A DNA stretch of 64,000 nucleotides. Source: Streptomyces griseofuscus. GTDB taxonomy: Bacteria; Actinomycetota; Actinomycetes; Streptomycetales; Streptomycetaceae. The notes under the pieces were generated by a model. The model did not search any database. It had not been told where the DNA came from and saw nothing but the letters and a program-made list of their open reading frames with translations. The position numbers and the translations under genes are program-made. Shown piece by piece: positions 35,143 to 43,455 of this stretch; the stretch's first letter is position 1; each line of letters begins with the position of its first letter. The DNA is taken from positions 5,704,001 to 5,768,000 of the forward strand of contig NZ_CP051006.1 of NCBI RefSeq assembly GCF_014673495.1, read 5' to 3'.

Positions 35143-35640
35143 ATGTCGATCGACGTCAACAACGAATCCGGCACCGAGGTCGACGAGCAGGCGATCCTCG
35201 ACATCGCCCGCTACGCGCTCGCGCGCATGCGCATCCACCCGCTCTCCGAACTCTCGGTGATCGTCGTGGACGAAGACGCCATGGAGCAGCTGCACATCCA
35301 GTGGATGGATCTGCCCGGGCCCACCGATGTCATGTCCTTCCCGATGGACGAGCTGCGTCCGCCGGGCAAGGACGACGAGGAGCCCCCGCAGGGGCTGCTC
35401 GGTGACATCGTGCTGTGCCCGGAGGTCGCGGCCAAGCAGGGGGCCGACGCCCCGACGCAGCACTCCATGGACGAGGAGCTCCAGCTGCTCACCGTCCACG
35501 GCGTGCTGCATCTGCTCGGCTACGACCACGAGGAGCCGGACGAGAAGGCCGAGATGTTCGGGTTGCAGGCCGCCATCGTGGACGGCTGGCGGGCCGAGCA
35601 GGGCCTGACCGGCCCGTCTCCGGCACCGACCGTCTCGTAA
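35143..35640 (+). CDS. ybeY: Endoribonuclease YbeY, rRNA maturation factor
   Basis: Single-strand RNase of 165 residues for 16S rRNA 3'-end maturation. The zinc motif is HGVLHLLGYDH (H-x3-H-x5-H, about residues 114-124). The central WMDLPGPTDVMSFPMDE and GDIVLCPEVA blocks are intact. It follows phoH by 12 bases and precedes corC by 9, so phoH-ybeY-corC is one operon, a very conserved bacterial order. Confidence 0.96.
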   Translation: MSIDVNNESGTEVDEQAILDIARYALARMRIHPLSELSVIVVDEDAMEQLHIQWMDLPGPTDVMSFPMDELRPPGKDDEEPPQGLLGDIVLCPEVAAKQGADAPTQHSMDEELQLLTVHGVLHLLGYDHEEPDEKAEMFGLQAAIVDGWRAEQGLTGPSPAPTVS

Positions 35641-35649
35641 GCCGGCCGG

Positions 35650-36936
35650 ATGTCCCCGCAGATCGTGATCGGCGCGATCGCGCTGGTCGTCGTCGCCTGG
35701 CTCGCCGCCTGCGCGGAGGCGGGCCTCGCCCGGGTCTCCAGCTTCCGGGCCGAGGAGGCCGTGAAGTCCGGGCGGCGCGGCGGCGAGAAGCTGGCGCAGA
35801 TCGCCGCCGACCCCACCCGCTATCTCAATGTGGCCCTGCTGGTCCGCGTCGCCTGTGAGATGGCGGCCGCGGCCCTGGTCACCTACGCCTGCCTGGAGGC
35901 CTTTTCGGCCACCTGGCAGGCCCTGCTGGTCGCCATCGGTGTGATGGTCCTGGTGTCGTACGTCGCCGTCGGGGTCTCCCCGCGCACCATCGGCCGCCAG
36001 CACCCGCTGAACACCGCGACCGTGGCCGCCTACGTCCTGGTGCCGCTGGCCCGGGTGATGGGCCCGATCCCCTCGCTGCTGATCCTCATCGGCAACGCGC
36101 TCACCCCCGGCAAGGGCTTCCGGCGCGGTCCGTTCGCCTCCGAGGCGGAGCTGCGCGCGCTGGTCGACCTCGCCGAGAAGGAGTCGCTGATCGAGGACGA
36201 GGAGCGCCGTATGGTGCACTCCGTCTTCGAGCTGGGCGACACCCTGGTGCGCGAGGTCATGGTGCCGCGCACCGACCTGGTCACCATCGAGCGCTTCAAG
36301 ACCATCCGGCAGGCCCTCACCCTCGCCCTGCGCTCCGGGTTCTCCCGGATACCGGTCACCGGGGAGAGCGAGGACGACATCGTCGGGATCGTGTATCTCA
36401 AGGACCTGGTCCGCAAGACGCACATCAGCCGGGACGCGGAGAGCGACCTGGTCTCCACGGCCATGCGCCCGGCGGTCTTCGTGCCCGACACCAAGAACGC
36501 GGGCGACCTGCTGCGGGAGATGCAGAAGGAGCGCAACCACGTCGCCGTCGTGATCGACGAGTACGGCGGCACCGCGGGCATCGTCACCATCGAGGACATC
36601 CTGGAGGAGATCGTCGGCGAGATCACCGACGAGTACGACCGGGAACTGCCGCCCGTGGTGGACCTCGGCGAGGGTCGCTTCCGGGTCACCGCCCGTCTGG
36701 ACATCACCGACCTCGGCGAGCTGTACGGCCTGGAGGAGTACGACGACGAGGACGTGGAGACCGTCGGCGGACTGCTCGCCAAGGCGCTCGGCCGGGTGCC
36801 GATCGCGGGCGCGTCCGCCGAGGTGGAACTCCCCGACGAGCGGCGGCTGAAGCTCACCGCGGAGTCCTCCGCCGGCCGCCGGAACAAGATCGTCACCGTG
36901 CTGGTGGAGCCTGCCGAGGAGACGAAGGCCGAGTGA
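35650..36936 (+). CDS. CorC/CNNM-type transporter-associated protein with CBS domains
   Basis: Integral membrane protein of 428 residues: a CNNM/DUF21 transmembrane domain (about 1-165), a tandem CBS pair (about 185-310, VREVMVPRTDLVTIE and IVGIVYLKDLVRKT, binding adenine nucleotides) and a C-terminal CorC_HlyC domain (about 330-420, FRVTARLDITDLGELYG). The family exports or regulates magnesium and other ions; the older name haemolysin is misleading. The position after ybeY is conserved in bacteria. The next start overlaps its stop as GTGA. Confidence 0.92.
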   Translation: MSPQIVIGAIALVVVAWLAACAEAGLARVSSFRAEEAVKSGRRGGEKLAQIAADPTRYLNVALLVRVACEMAAAALVTYACLEAFSATWQALLVAIGVMVLVSYVAVGVSPRTIGRQHPLNTATVAAYVLVPLARVMGPIPSLLILIGNALTPGKGFRRGPFASEAELRALVDLAEKESLIEDEERRMVHSVFELGDTLVREVMVPRTDLVTIERFKTIRQALTLALRSGFSRIPVTGESEDDIVGIVYLKDLVRKTHISRDAESDLVSTAMRPAVFVPDTKNAGDLLREMQKERNHVAVVIDEYGGTAGIVTIEDILEEIVGEITDEYDRELPPVVDLGEGRFRVTARLDITDLGELYGLEEYDDEDVETVGGLLAKALGRVPIAGASAEVELPDERRLKLTAESSAGRRNKIVTVLVEPAEETKAE

Positions 36937-37292
36937 GACCCGAGGAACTGCGCGCCTTCTGCCTGTCCTTCAACGCGGCTGTGGAGGACTTCCCGTTCAA
37001 CCCGGAGACCTCGGTCTTCAAGGTGCTGGGCAAGCTGTTCGCTCTGACGAACCTGGACGCGCGGCCCCTGACGGTCAATCTCAAGTGCGACCCGGAGGAC
37101 GCGGTGCGGCTGCGCGCCGACCACGAGGGCCTGATCGTCCCCGGCTGGCACATGAACAAGCGCCACTGGAACACCGTCACCGTCGACGGCGGCCTCCCGG
37201 ACCCGCTGCTGCGCGAGCTGATCGAGGACTCGTACGACCTGGTCGTCGCGGGACTGCCGAGGGCGGAGCGGCTGCGGCTGGACCGCCCGTAA
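36933..37292 (+). CDS. MmcQ/YjbR family protein
   Basis: Product of 119 residues with the MmcQ/YjbR (CyaY-like) fold, sometimes described as a DNA-binding domain. Visible blocks are VFKVLGKLFALTNLD, VNLKCDPEDAVRLRADH and the family's PGWHMNKRHWNTV near residue 70, then LIEDSYDLVVAGLP. The GTG start overlaps the corC stop (GTGA), so it belongs to the phoH operon. Function is unproven in this family. Confidence 0.92.
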   Translation: MRPEELRAFCLSFNAAVEDFPFNPETSVFKVLGKLFALTNLDARPLTVNLKCDPEDAVRLRADHEGLIVPGWHMNKRHWNTVTVDGGLPDPLLRELIEDSYDLVVAGLPRAERLRLDRP

Positions 37293-37331
37293 TCGCGTTG
37301 CCCGGGCCCGCGGACTTCGAGAGCATCCCGT

Positions 37332-38351
37332 ATGACCATTCGATATCCGCGCCCTCTGCGCCCCGGTGACCGTGTCGGTGTGACCTCTCCCTCCTCGGGC
37401 GTGGCCGAACCCCTCAGGGCGCGCCTCGATGTCGCGGTCGAGGAGATCGAGCGGCGCGGTTACGAGGTGGTCGTCGGCCGGTGCATGGACGGCACCACCC
37501 ACATCAGCGCCCCGGCCGCCGAACGCGCCGCCGAGCTGACGCAGATGCTGACCGACCCCGCCGTCCGGGCCGTCGTCCCCCCGTGGGGAGGCGAGCTGGC
37601 CATCGACCTGATGCCCCACCTGGACTTCGAGGCGATCGGCCGGGCCGAACCCACCTGGCTGGTCGGCTACTCGGACATGTCGACCCTGCTCGCCCCGCTG
37701 ACCCTGCTGACCGGGGTGGCGACCGTGCACGGCAACAACCTCATGGACACCCCGTACCGGGTGCCCGAGGGGCTGACGTCCTGGCTGGACATCGTGGCCG
37801 CGCCGCAGGGCGAGCCGTTCACCCAGACCCCGCCCGGCCGGCACCGCACCGGCGGCTGGGACGACTGGACCCGCGACCCGGGGACCGCCGAGTTCACCCT
37901 GGACGGCGCGGGCGGCTGGCGGCGGCTCGACGGCGAGGGGGACGTGGAGGTCGAGGGGCGGCTGATCGGCGGCTGTATCGAGACCGTCGCCCCGCTCGCC
38001 GGGAGCCGCTACCTCGACACCACGCGCTTCGCGGGCGCGGAACCGCTGCTCGTCTACGTCGAGGCCTGCGAGGACAACGCGCTGATCATCGCCCGCCATC
38101 TGCACGGCATGCGGCTGGCCGGGTTCTTCGACCGGGCCGCCGCCGTGCTCGTCGGCCGCACCCACGCCCCCGACGCGCCCACCCTCACCCAGGACGCGGC
38201 CGTCCTCGACGCCCTCGGGCCGCTGGGTGTGCCGATCCTCGCCGATGTCGAGTGCGGGCATGTGGCGCCGTACCTCCCGCTGGTCAACGGCGCGCGTGGC
38301 CGTGTGGTGCACACGGCCACGCGAAGCGAGATCATCCAGACCCTGGACTGA
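37332..38351 (+). CDS. S66 family LD-carboxypeptidase / MccF-like peptidase
   Basis: Serine peptidase of 339 residues. The nucleophile elbow is WLVGYSDMSTLL (Ser114), the glutamate is in LIGGCIETV and the histidine in ADVECGHVAPYLPL, making the Ser-Glu-His triad of the family. LdcA members cut the L-Lys/DAP-D-Ala bond of murein tetrapeptides during recycling; MccF members cleave microcin C-like acyl sulfamoyl adenylates and give self-immunity. The sequence does not decide between them. It converges with the MFS gene with a gap of 15 bases. Confidence 0.9.
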   Translation: MTIRYPRPLRPGDRVGVTSPSSGVAEPLRARLDVAVEEIERRGYEVVVGRCMDGTTHISAPAAERAAELTQMLTDPAVRAVVPPWGGELAIDLMPHLDFEAIGRAEPTWLVGYSDMSTLLAPLTLLTGVATVHGNNLMDTPYRVPEGLTSWLDIVAAPQGEPFTQTPPGRHRTGGWDDWTRDPGTAEFTLDGAGGWRRLDGEGDVEVEGRLIGGCIETVAPLAGSRYLDTTRFAGAEPLLVYVEACEDNALIIARHLHGMRLAGFFDRAAAVLVGRTHAPDAPTLTQDAAVLDALGPLGVPILADVECGHVAPYLPLVNGARGRVVHTATRSEIIQTLD

Positions 38352-38366
38352 GGCCCCGGCCCTGGT

Positions 38367-39785
38367 TCAGGCCCGGGAGCGGCGCAGGCCGAGGCCGGTG
38401 AGGAGCGCGGCGCCGAGCACGATCGCCGCGTCCAGGGCGATCACCGTGTGCACACCGCTCAGCAGGTCGCCCGAGGTGGTGGCCAGCACGCCGAGCAACG
38501 GGATGCCGACCGTGATGCCGACCTGCTGGGTGGACGTCACCAGGCCGGTGGCCAGGCCCTGTTCCGCGTCCGGGACACCGGAGGTGACCGTCACGCCGTA
38601 CGAGATGATCGCGCCCAGGTGGCACATGCTGGCCAGCGCCACCGCGGCCGTGGCCAGCCACGCCGACCAGACGTGGGTGTTCAGCAGGAGCAGCGACGCG
38701 GTCAGCGCGCCCTGGCCGGCCAGCGAGCCGACCAGGGTGCGGCGGGCGCCGAGACGGCCGATGACCTTCGGGGCGAGGGTGCCGGCGACCACGGACAGCA
38801 CGCCCTGGAAGCCGAAGACCAGCCCGGTCTCGAAGGCGGAAAGGCCCAGGATCTCCTGGAGGTACAGGGTCAGCACGAACACGATCGTGGACATCATCGA
38901 GAAGGTGACAAGACCGCCGATGTTGCCCCAGGCCACCGTGCGCCGGCGCAGCATCGGCAGCGAGACCAGGGGCGCCGCCGAGCGGGACTCCACCAGCACG
39001 AACGCGGCCAGCAGCAGCAGCCCGGCGGCCAGGGCCGCGAGGACGTCGGGGCGGCCGAAGCCGTGGTCGGCGGCGGTGGACAGGGCGTAGATCAGCGAGA
39101 GCAGTCCGGTGGTGACGGTGACGGCGCCGGGCACGTCCAGGCGCGGCCGGTCCGGGGTGCGGGACTCCGGCAGCAGGCCGGGCGCCAGCGGCAGCACGAT
39201 CAGCGCGAACAGGGTCAGCAGGGCCATCGTGGAGCGCCAGCCGAAGGTGTCGGTGAGGGTGCCGCCCGCGACCATGCCGACGGTGAAGCCCAGCGACAGC
39301 AGGGTGCCGGAGATGCCGAGGGCGCGGTCGCGGGCCGGGCCCTCCGGGAAGGTGGTGGTCAGCAGGGACATGCCGGTCGGTACGATCGCCGCCGCGCCGA
39401 GCCCCTGGAGGGCGCGCCCGGCGAGGAACGAGGCCGGGTCCCAGGCCAGGGTGGACAGCAGCGAGGCCGCGCCGAACAGGGCGAGACCGGCGAGGAAGAG
39501 TCTGCGGCGCCCGAACAGGTCGCCGACGCGGCCGAACAGCAGCAGGAAGCCGCCGGAGGGCAGCGCGAACGCGGTGACGGCCCACTGGAGCGCGGAGGTG
39601 TTCATGCCGAGGTCGCGGCCGAGGCCGGGCAGCGCCACGTTCAGCACGGAGAAGTCCAGCGCGACCATGAACTGGGCCGCGCACAGAACGAACAGGACCA
39701 GCTTGTCACGCGTCGACAACCGGGGGATGCCGGGCGCCGCGGTGTCCGCTGCGGGGGAGGTCTGGGTGGTGGTGTCGATCGCCAT
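38367..39785 (-). CDS. MFS drug-efflux transporter (DHA2, 14-helix type)
   Basis: Polytopic membrane protein of 472 residues in the EmrB/QacA group. The start has the typical LVLFVLCAAQFMVALDFSVLNVALPGLG helix (motif D1 within it) with helix 1, then GRVGDLFGRRRLFLAG (motif A) and FLAGRALQGLGAAAIVPTGMSLL (motifs B/C region, quoted in parts as GRALQGLGAA). The family exports hydrophobic drugs by proton antiport. It is divergent from an XRE regulator gene and an inverted repeat between them is a likely operator, so export is probably induced by a ligand of that regulator. Confidence 0.9.
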   Translation of the reverse strand: MAIDTTTQTSPAADTAAPGIPRLSTRDKLVLFVLCAAQFMVALDFSVLNVALPGLGRDLGMNTSALQWAVTAFALPSGGFLLLFGRVGDLFGRRRLFLAGLALFGAASLLSTLAWDPASFLAGRALQGLGAAAIVPTGMSLLTTTFPEGPARDRALGISGTLLSLGFTVGMVAGGTLTDTFGWRSTMALLTLFALIVLPLAPGLLPESRTPDRPRLDVPGAVTVTTGLLSLIYALSTAADHGFGRPDVLAALAAGLLLLAAFVLVESRSAAPLVSLPMLRRRTVAWGNIGGLVTFSMMSTIVFVLTLYLQEILGLSAFETGLVFGFQGVLSVVAGTLAPKVIGRLGARRTLVGSLAGQGALTASLLLLNTHVWSAWLATAAVALASMCHLGAIISYGVTVTSGVPDAEQGLATGLVTSTQQVGITVGIPLLGVLATTSGDLLSGVHTVIALDAAIVLGAALLTGLGLRRSRA

Positions 39786-39835
39786 GGGAAGAGCTTCGGG
39801 CGTACGGAATACCGGTGGGGAGTCGGAACTTATGG

Positions 39836-39852
39836 TGGTGGTGGCACCACCA
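39836..39852. promoter_or_regulatory. Operator-like perfect inverted repeat between MFS and XRE genes
   Basis: TGGTGGTG-G-CACCACCA has 8-bp arms around one base and lies midway in the 119-base divergent intergenic region, suited to control both genes. Confidence 0.55.
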
Positions 39853-39904
39853 GAGAGGTCACCGGAGCGACCACTGGACAGGACCGACGGGGGAGGGGCG
39901 GCAC

Positions 39905-40783
39905 ATGCCTGCTGCTGAGGCGACGCGCAGTCATCGGCGTGACGAACTGCGGGAGTTCCTGATGAGCCGGCGCGCCCGGGTCAGTCCCGAGGAGGCCGGA
40001 CTGCCCGCCGGCGGCGGCAGGCGCCGTACGCCCGGACTGCGCCGCGAGGAGGTCGCCGTGCTCGCCGGGGTGGGCGCTTCCTGGTACCAGTGGCTGGAGC
40101 AGGGGCGGGACATCTCGGTCTCCCCGCAGGTGCTGGACGCGGTCGCCCGGGTGCTCCGGCTCAGCGACGCCGAGCGCCGGCACCTGTATCTGCTGGCCGG
40201 GCTGAACCCGCCGACACCCCAGGTGGTGCCCGGCAGGAAGGACATGTGCGACGGGCTGCGGCGGCTCATCGACACCTGGATGCCGTACCCGGCGCACATC
40301 ATGGACCTCTACTACAACTGCGTGCAGTACAACGACGCGGCCGCGATCGTGCTCGGCATGCGCCCCGGCATCACCCAGAACTGCCTGATCGACTTCTTCA
40401 CCGACCCGCTGTACCGCGAGCGCAGCCACAGCTGGGAGCGCAACGCGCGCACGGTGGTGGCGCAGTTCCGGGCCGCCTGCGCGGCGCGCCCCGACGACGA
40501 GGGGTTCCGGGAGGTGCTGGCCGAGGTGAGCGCCGCCAGCGAGGAGTTCACGGCGCTGTGGGCGGAGCGGGACATCGAGGACCAGGGGCAGGTCCGCAAG
40601 GAGTTGTCGCATCCGCTGGCCGGGCTGCTGGTCGTGGAGTCGACGGTCCTGAAGATCCCCGCCCGACCCGATCTGATGATCGTGCTGCACACTCCGCTGG
40701 ACGAGGCGAACACCGCCGAGAAGCTGGAGTGGCTGGCCTCCCCGGAGGGCCGGCGGGGCGCGATGTACCCCGTGGCGGGGTGA
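39905..40783 (+). CDS. XRE family regulator with MmyB-like ligand-binding domain
   Basis: Product of 292 residues. N-terminal helix-turn-helix (about 10-85) with RRTPGLRREEVAVLAGVGASWYQWLEQGRDI, quoted as GLRREEVAVLAGVG, a hallmark of this actinobacterial family; the C-terminal part (about 105-280) is the PAS-like MmyB ligand-binding domain with MDLYYNCVQYNDAAAIVLG-type core and HTPLDEANTAEKLEWLA. These regulators sit divergently from oxidoreductases or exporters and bind fatty-acid-like or small ligands. ATG 39905 is chosen as the conserved start. Confidence 0.9.
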   Translation: MPAAEATRSHRRDELREFLMSRRARVSPEEAGLPAGGGRRRTPGLRREEVAVLAGVGASWYQWLEQGRDISVSPQVLDAVARVLRLSDAERRHLYLLAGLNPPTPQVVPGRKDMCDGLRRLIDTWMPYPAHIMDLYYNCVQYNDAAAIVLGMRPGITQNCLIDFFTDPLYRERSHSWERNARTVVAQFRAACAARPDDEGFREVLAEVSAASEEFTALWAERDIEDQGQVRKELSHPLAGLLVVESTVLKIPARPDLMIVLHTPLDEANTAEKLEWLASPEGRRGAMYPVAG

Positions 40784-40808
40784 GCGTCGGGGGCCTTCTG
40801 TGTCTTCG

Positions 40809-40814
40809 TATGCT
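40809..40814 (+). promoter_or_regulatory. -10 element of a leaderless transcript
   Basis: TATGCT ends 6 bases before the ATG at 40821. Confidence 0.45.
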
Positions 40815-40820
40815 CGGGGC

Positions 40821-41186
40821 ATGACCGAGAGCAGCGCGCTTGACCCCGAGGACCGCAAGATCGTGACCCTGGCCCGTTCCGCGCGGGCCCGCAACGCCGT
40901 GCCCGAGGGGGCGGCCGTACGGGACGACACCGGGCGCACCTATGTCGCCGGCACGGTGGACCTGGCCTCGCTGAAGCTCAGCGCGCTGCGCACCGCCGTC
41001 GCCATGGCGGTGGCGTCCGGGGCCGCGTCGCTGGAGGCGGCGGCGGTGGTCGGCGAGGCGGAGTCGGTGCCGGCCGAGGACCTGGCCGCGGTGGCCGACC
41101 TCGGGGGCGCGGACACGCCGGTGCTGCTCGCGGGGGTGGACGGCACGGTCCGTACGACCGTGGCCGCGGGCCGCGCCGAGAGCTGA
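40821..41186 (+). CDS. Cytidine deaminase homologue lacking zinc ligands
   Basis: Protein of 121 residues whose middle follows the cytidine deaminase scaffold (KIVTLARSARARNAVPEGAA, GRTYVAGTVDLASLKLSAL, AMAVASGAASLEAAAVV). The catalytic block C-A-E becomes S-A-L in LKLSALRTA, and the second zinc motif PCxxC is missing entirely. It should therefore not bind catalytic zinc. The frame is intact with a leaderless -10, so it looks like a kept pseudoenzyme, not a decayed gene. A three-gene surface cassette lies between it and era, a gene often near cytidine deaminase genes. Confidence 0.75.
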   Translation: MTESSALDPEDRKIVTLARSARARNAVPEGAAVRDDTGRTYVAGTVDLASLKLSALRTAVAMAVASGAASLEAAAVVGEAESVPAEDLAAVADLGGADTPVLLAGVDGTVRTTVAAGRAES

Positions 41187-41223
41187 CCGCTCGCGCGGGA
41201 ATCCGCGGGCCGGCCGAAGAGTA

Positions 41224-41239
41224 CCGACCGAAAGGTCGG
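41224..41239. promoter_or_regulatory. Short perfect hairpin or operator after the deaminase-like gene
   Basis: CCGACC-GAAA-GGTCGG begins 38 bases after the stop. It could be a small terminator with a GAAA tetraloop, or a TetR-type operator for the cassette downstream. Confidence 0.45.
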
Positions 41240-41429
41240 CTGGAATTCAACCTTGCTGGGTCGGGGGGCGCGCGCGTCAATGAACGCGTACGTCCCGACG
41301 ACCCGTCAGATCCGCACCGCCGTCCGGCGCGTCCGCACCCGCCCGACCGGCCTGCCGTTCGTCGGCGCACCTTCCGATCACCCCACACGGCACGTCCGGC
41401 GTGCCCAGCAGGAAGGAAAGCGGATCCCC

Positions 41430-41903
41430 ATGAGAGCCAAGCGCACGGCAACAGGTGCGGCCCTGGCGGCCGGGGCCCTCGCGGTCACCGGTCTCGCCCT
41501 CGCACCCTCCGCGGCCGCCGTCACTCCCCAGTCGGCGACCATCACCGCGAGCTGCGGCATCTTCGGCGGTGGCCCGGCCACGCTCACCGCCACCCAGAGC
41601 GGCACCTCGGCCACCCTGAGCCTCACCTCCACCGCGATCAGCGCCCCGGTCACGGTGGCCGCGGACTCGATCACCTCCACGCTCACCATGGCCAAGGCGG
41701 GCGGCGGCAGCGTCGTGTTCAGCGGCACCAAGAACCCGGTCATGAACCCGGGCGACCCGGTCAGCGTCGGCCCGCTCTCCGGGACCGTCGCCTCCGGGTA
41801 CAGGCTCGACGCTTACGGCGGTTCGCTGAAGATGGTGATCTTCGGCATCACCGTGACGTGTACCGCGAGCGGTCCGCAGTCGCCGGGTCCGTTCGTGTTC
41901 TGA
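41430..41903 (+). CDS. Small secreted beta-sandwich protein
   Basis: Product of 157 residues with a Sec signal (about 1-31, ATGAALAAGALAVTGLALAP, cleaved near SAAA-V). The mature part is Thr/Ser/Val-rich with strand-like alternation and two cysteines (TASCGIF, VTCTASG). Its end, SGTKNPVMNPGDPVSVGPLSG, resembles the GPKKNPPVPGKAAF region of the next gene, so the two N-terminal domains look paralogous. GGAAGGAAAG is the ribosome-binding site. Function is unknown; context suggests cell-surface assembly with the WxL pair downstream. Confidence 0.82.
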   Translation: MRAKRTATGAALAAGALAVTGLALAPSAAAVTPQSATITASCGIFGGGPATLTATQSGTSATLSLTSTAISAPVTVAADSITSTLTMAKAGGGSVVFSGTKNPVMNPGDPVSVGPLSGTVASGYRLDAYGGSLKMVIFGITVTCTASGPQSPGPFVF

Positions 41904-41941
41904 GCCGCCCCGGCCGACCGGTCCGTTCCGGTTCTCCCCTG

Positions 41942-41983
41942 GATGCCGCAGGATCTGACGAGTAGTCAGGATTCTGCGGCATC
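41942..41983 (+). terminator. Hairpin between the small secreted gene and the WxL-like gene
   Basis: GATGCCGCAGGATCTGA and TCAGGATTCTGCGGCATC pair with one mismatch and a bulge around a short loop, 39 bases after the stop. Confidence 0.7.
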
Positions 41984-42070
41984 TCCCTTGACTTCTCATC
42001 TCGCCGCCCCGCCAATGCCCCCTGTCGGGGCGCCCGTTCGGCCGCGCCCACCACCCTCAGGAGGGGGCCC

Positions 42071-43393
42071 ATGGGTCTCACCACCCGAAGATCCGGACGG
42101 TGGCGCTGGGCGTCACTGCTCGGCGCGACCGCGCTCGCGGTCTCCGCGGGCGGCGCGCTGGCCTGCCCGGCCGGCGCCGCCGGCACCGACGTGGACTTCG
42201 CCACGCACTGCATCCCGCCCGCCATCGCGGGTCTGCCGCCGATCGACGGCACCACGACCGCCACCGTGTCGGCGGACAACACCAGCCCGAAGGTCGGCGA
42301 CACCGTCACCGTCACCTACACCGTGGTCGGGGCCGCCGCGAGCAACCCCACCGATCTGGCGCTGCCTGCCGACATCATGACCCCGACCGGCAAGGTCACG
42401 CTGGGCGGCGCCCAGAGCGGTGACATCACGGTCGCCGGACCCAAGAAGAACCCCCCGGTACCGGGGAAGGCCGCCTTCCCGTCCTTCTCCATGACGGGCA
42501 CGTTCACCGTCACCAAGGCCGGGAAGATCACTCTCGCGCCGGGCGACTACAACATCCACACCAGCTACATCATGGAACTGGACACCCCCTGCACGGTCAC
42601 GAACCCGCCCGCACCGGCGTCCGAGACCATCACGGCGACGGCGGGGGCCCCGGTCAACACCCGGGCGATCACGCTGGGTTCGGCCACCGGAGACCCGGGC
42701 GCGACCGTCAGGGTCAGCGGTACGGGCTTCACCCCGGGCGCCGCCGTCACCCTGGCCGGACGCTCCGGGACCAGCCAGACCGGGGACACCGCGAGCGTGT
42801 CCGCGGACGGGCAGGGCTCCTTCAGCGGTTCCCTCGTCGTGAACGACGCCTCGACCACCGGGATCGTCGCGTACGAGGGTGGCTCCTGGAACGCCGACAC
42901 CGGCGCGGGCCCCGCGGCCTATGTCGTCAACGCGCCGGTGCCGCCCGGCAGTCAGAAGCTCACCACGAGCGTCACGGCGGGCACGCTCGCCATGACCCAG
43001 GCCGGGGACTCGGTCGCGCTGTCGGGGGTCGACTTCGGCCGGGGCGGCGCCTCGACCGGCGCGCTTTGGACCGTGACGGTCAAGGACTTCCGCGGCGGAC
43101 CGGCGGGCTGGTCGCTGACCGGCAGGGTCACCGACTTCACCGGGCCCGGCGGCAGGATCGGCGCGGACCGGCTGAGTTGGACGCCGTCGTGTGCGAGCAA
43201 GGCGGGCAGTCCCAGTACCTGTACGGCGGGTTCGGCGGGCCCGGTGGGCTCCTCGGGGGCCACCCTCGCGGGGACCCCGGACGGGACGCTGACCGGCGGC
43301 GAGTTCACCGTGAACGCCGGACTCTCCCTGGACGTACCGGCGTTCACGCCTCCGGGCGGGTACTCCGGCGTGCTCACGCTGACGCTGTCATGA
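42071..43393 (+). CDS. Secreted protein with C-terminal WxL-like domain
   Basis: Product of 440 residues with a Sec signal (about 1-37). Three parts: an N-terminal beta domain (40-195) related to the preceding small protein, an Ig/IPT-like module (about 200-290, GDPGATVRVSGTGFTPGAAVTL), and a C-terminal region (about 295-440) resembling WxL domains: TAGTLAMTQAGDSVALS, then the two tryptophan blocks LWTVTVKDFRG and GWSLTGRVTDF, ending FTPPGGYSGVLTLTL. WxL domains attach non-covalently to cell wall or partner proteins in Firmicutes. CAGGAGGGGG precedes the ATG. It is coupled to the DUF916 gene that follows. Confidence 0.8.
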   Translation: MGLTTRRSGRWRWASLLGATALAVSAGGALACPAGAAGTDVDFATHCIPPAIAGLPPIDGTTTATVSADNTSPKVGDTVTVTYTVVGAAASNPTDLALPADIMTPTGKVTLGGAQSGDITVAGPKKNPPVPGKAAFPSFSMTGTFTVTKAGKITLAPGDYNIHTSYIMELDTPCTVTNPPAPASETITATAGAPVNTRAITLGSATGDPGATVRVSGTGFTPGAAVTLAGRSGTSQTGDTASVSADGQGSFSGSLVVNDASTTGIVAYEGGSWNADTGAGPAAYVVNAPVPPGSQKLTTSVTAGTLAMTQAGDSVALSGVDFGRGGASTGALWTVTVKDFRGGPAGWSLTGRVTDFTGPGGRIGADRLSWTPSCASKAGSPSTCTAGSAGPVGSSGATLAGTPDGTLTGGEFTVNAGLSLDVPAFTPPGGYSGVLTLTLS

Positions 43394-43455
43394 GCGTACG
43401 GGCGCCCGCACCCGCCCGTGCCACGGGCCACCCCCGGCCGTGGGGGTCCGCACCC

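Noticed and set aside
41224..41239. Binding site for the ArpA/ScbR-like receptor at 55020
   Set aside because: CCGACC/GGTCGG resembles part of some receptor sites, but it is 14 kb away and equally well explained as a small hairpin.
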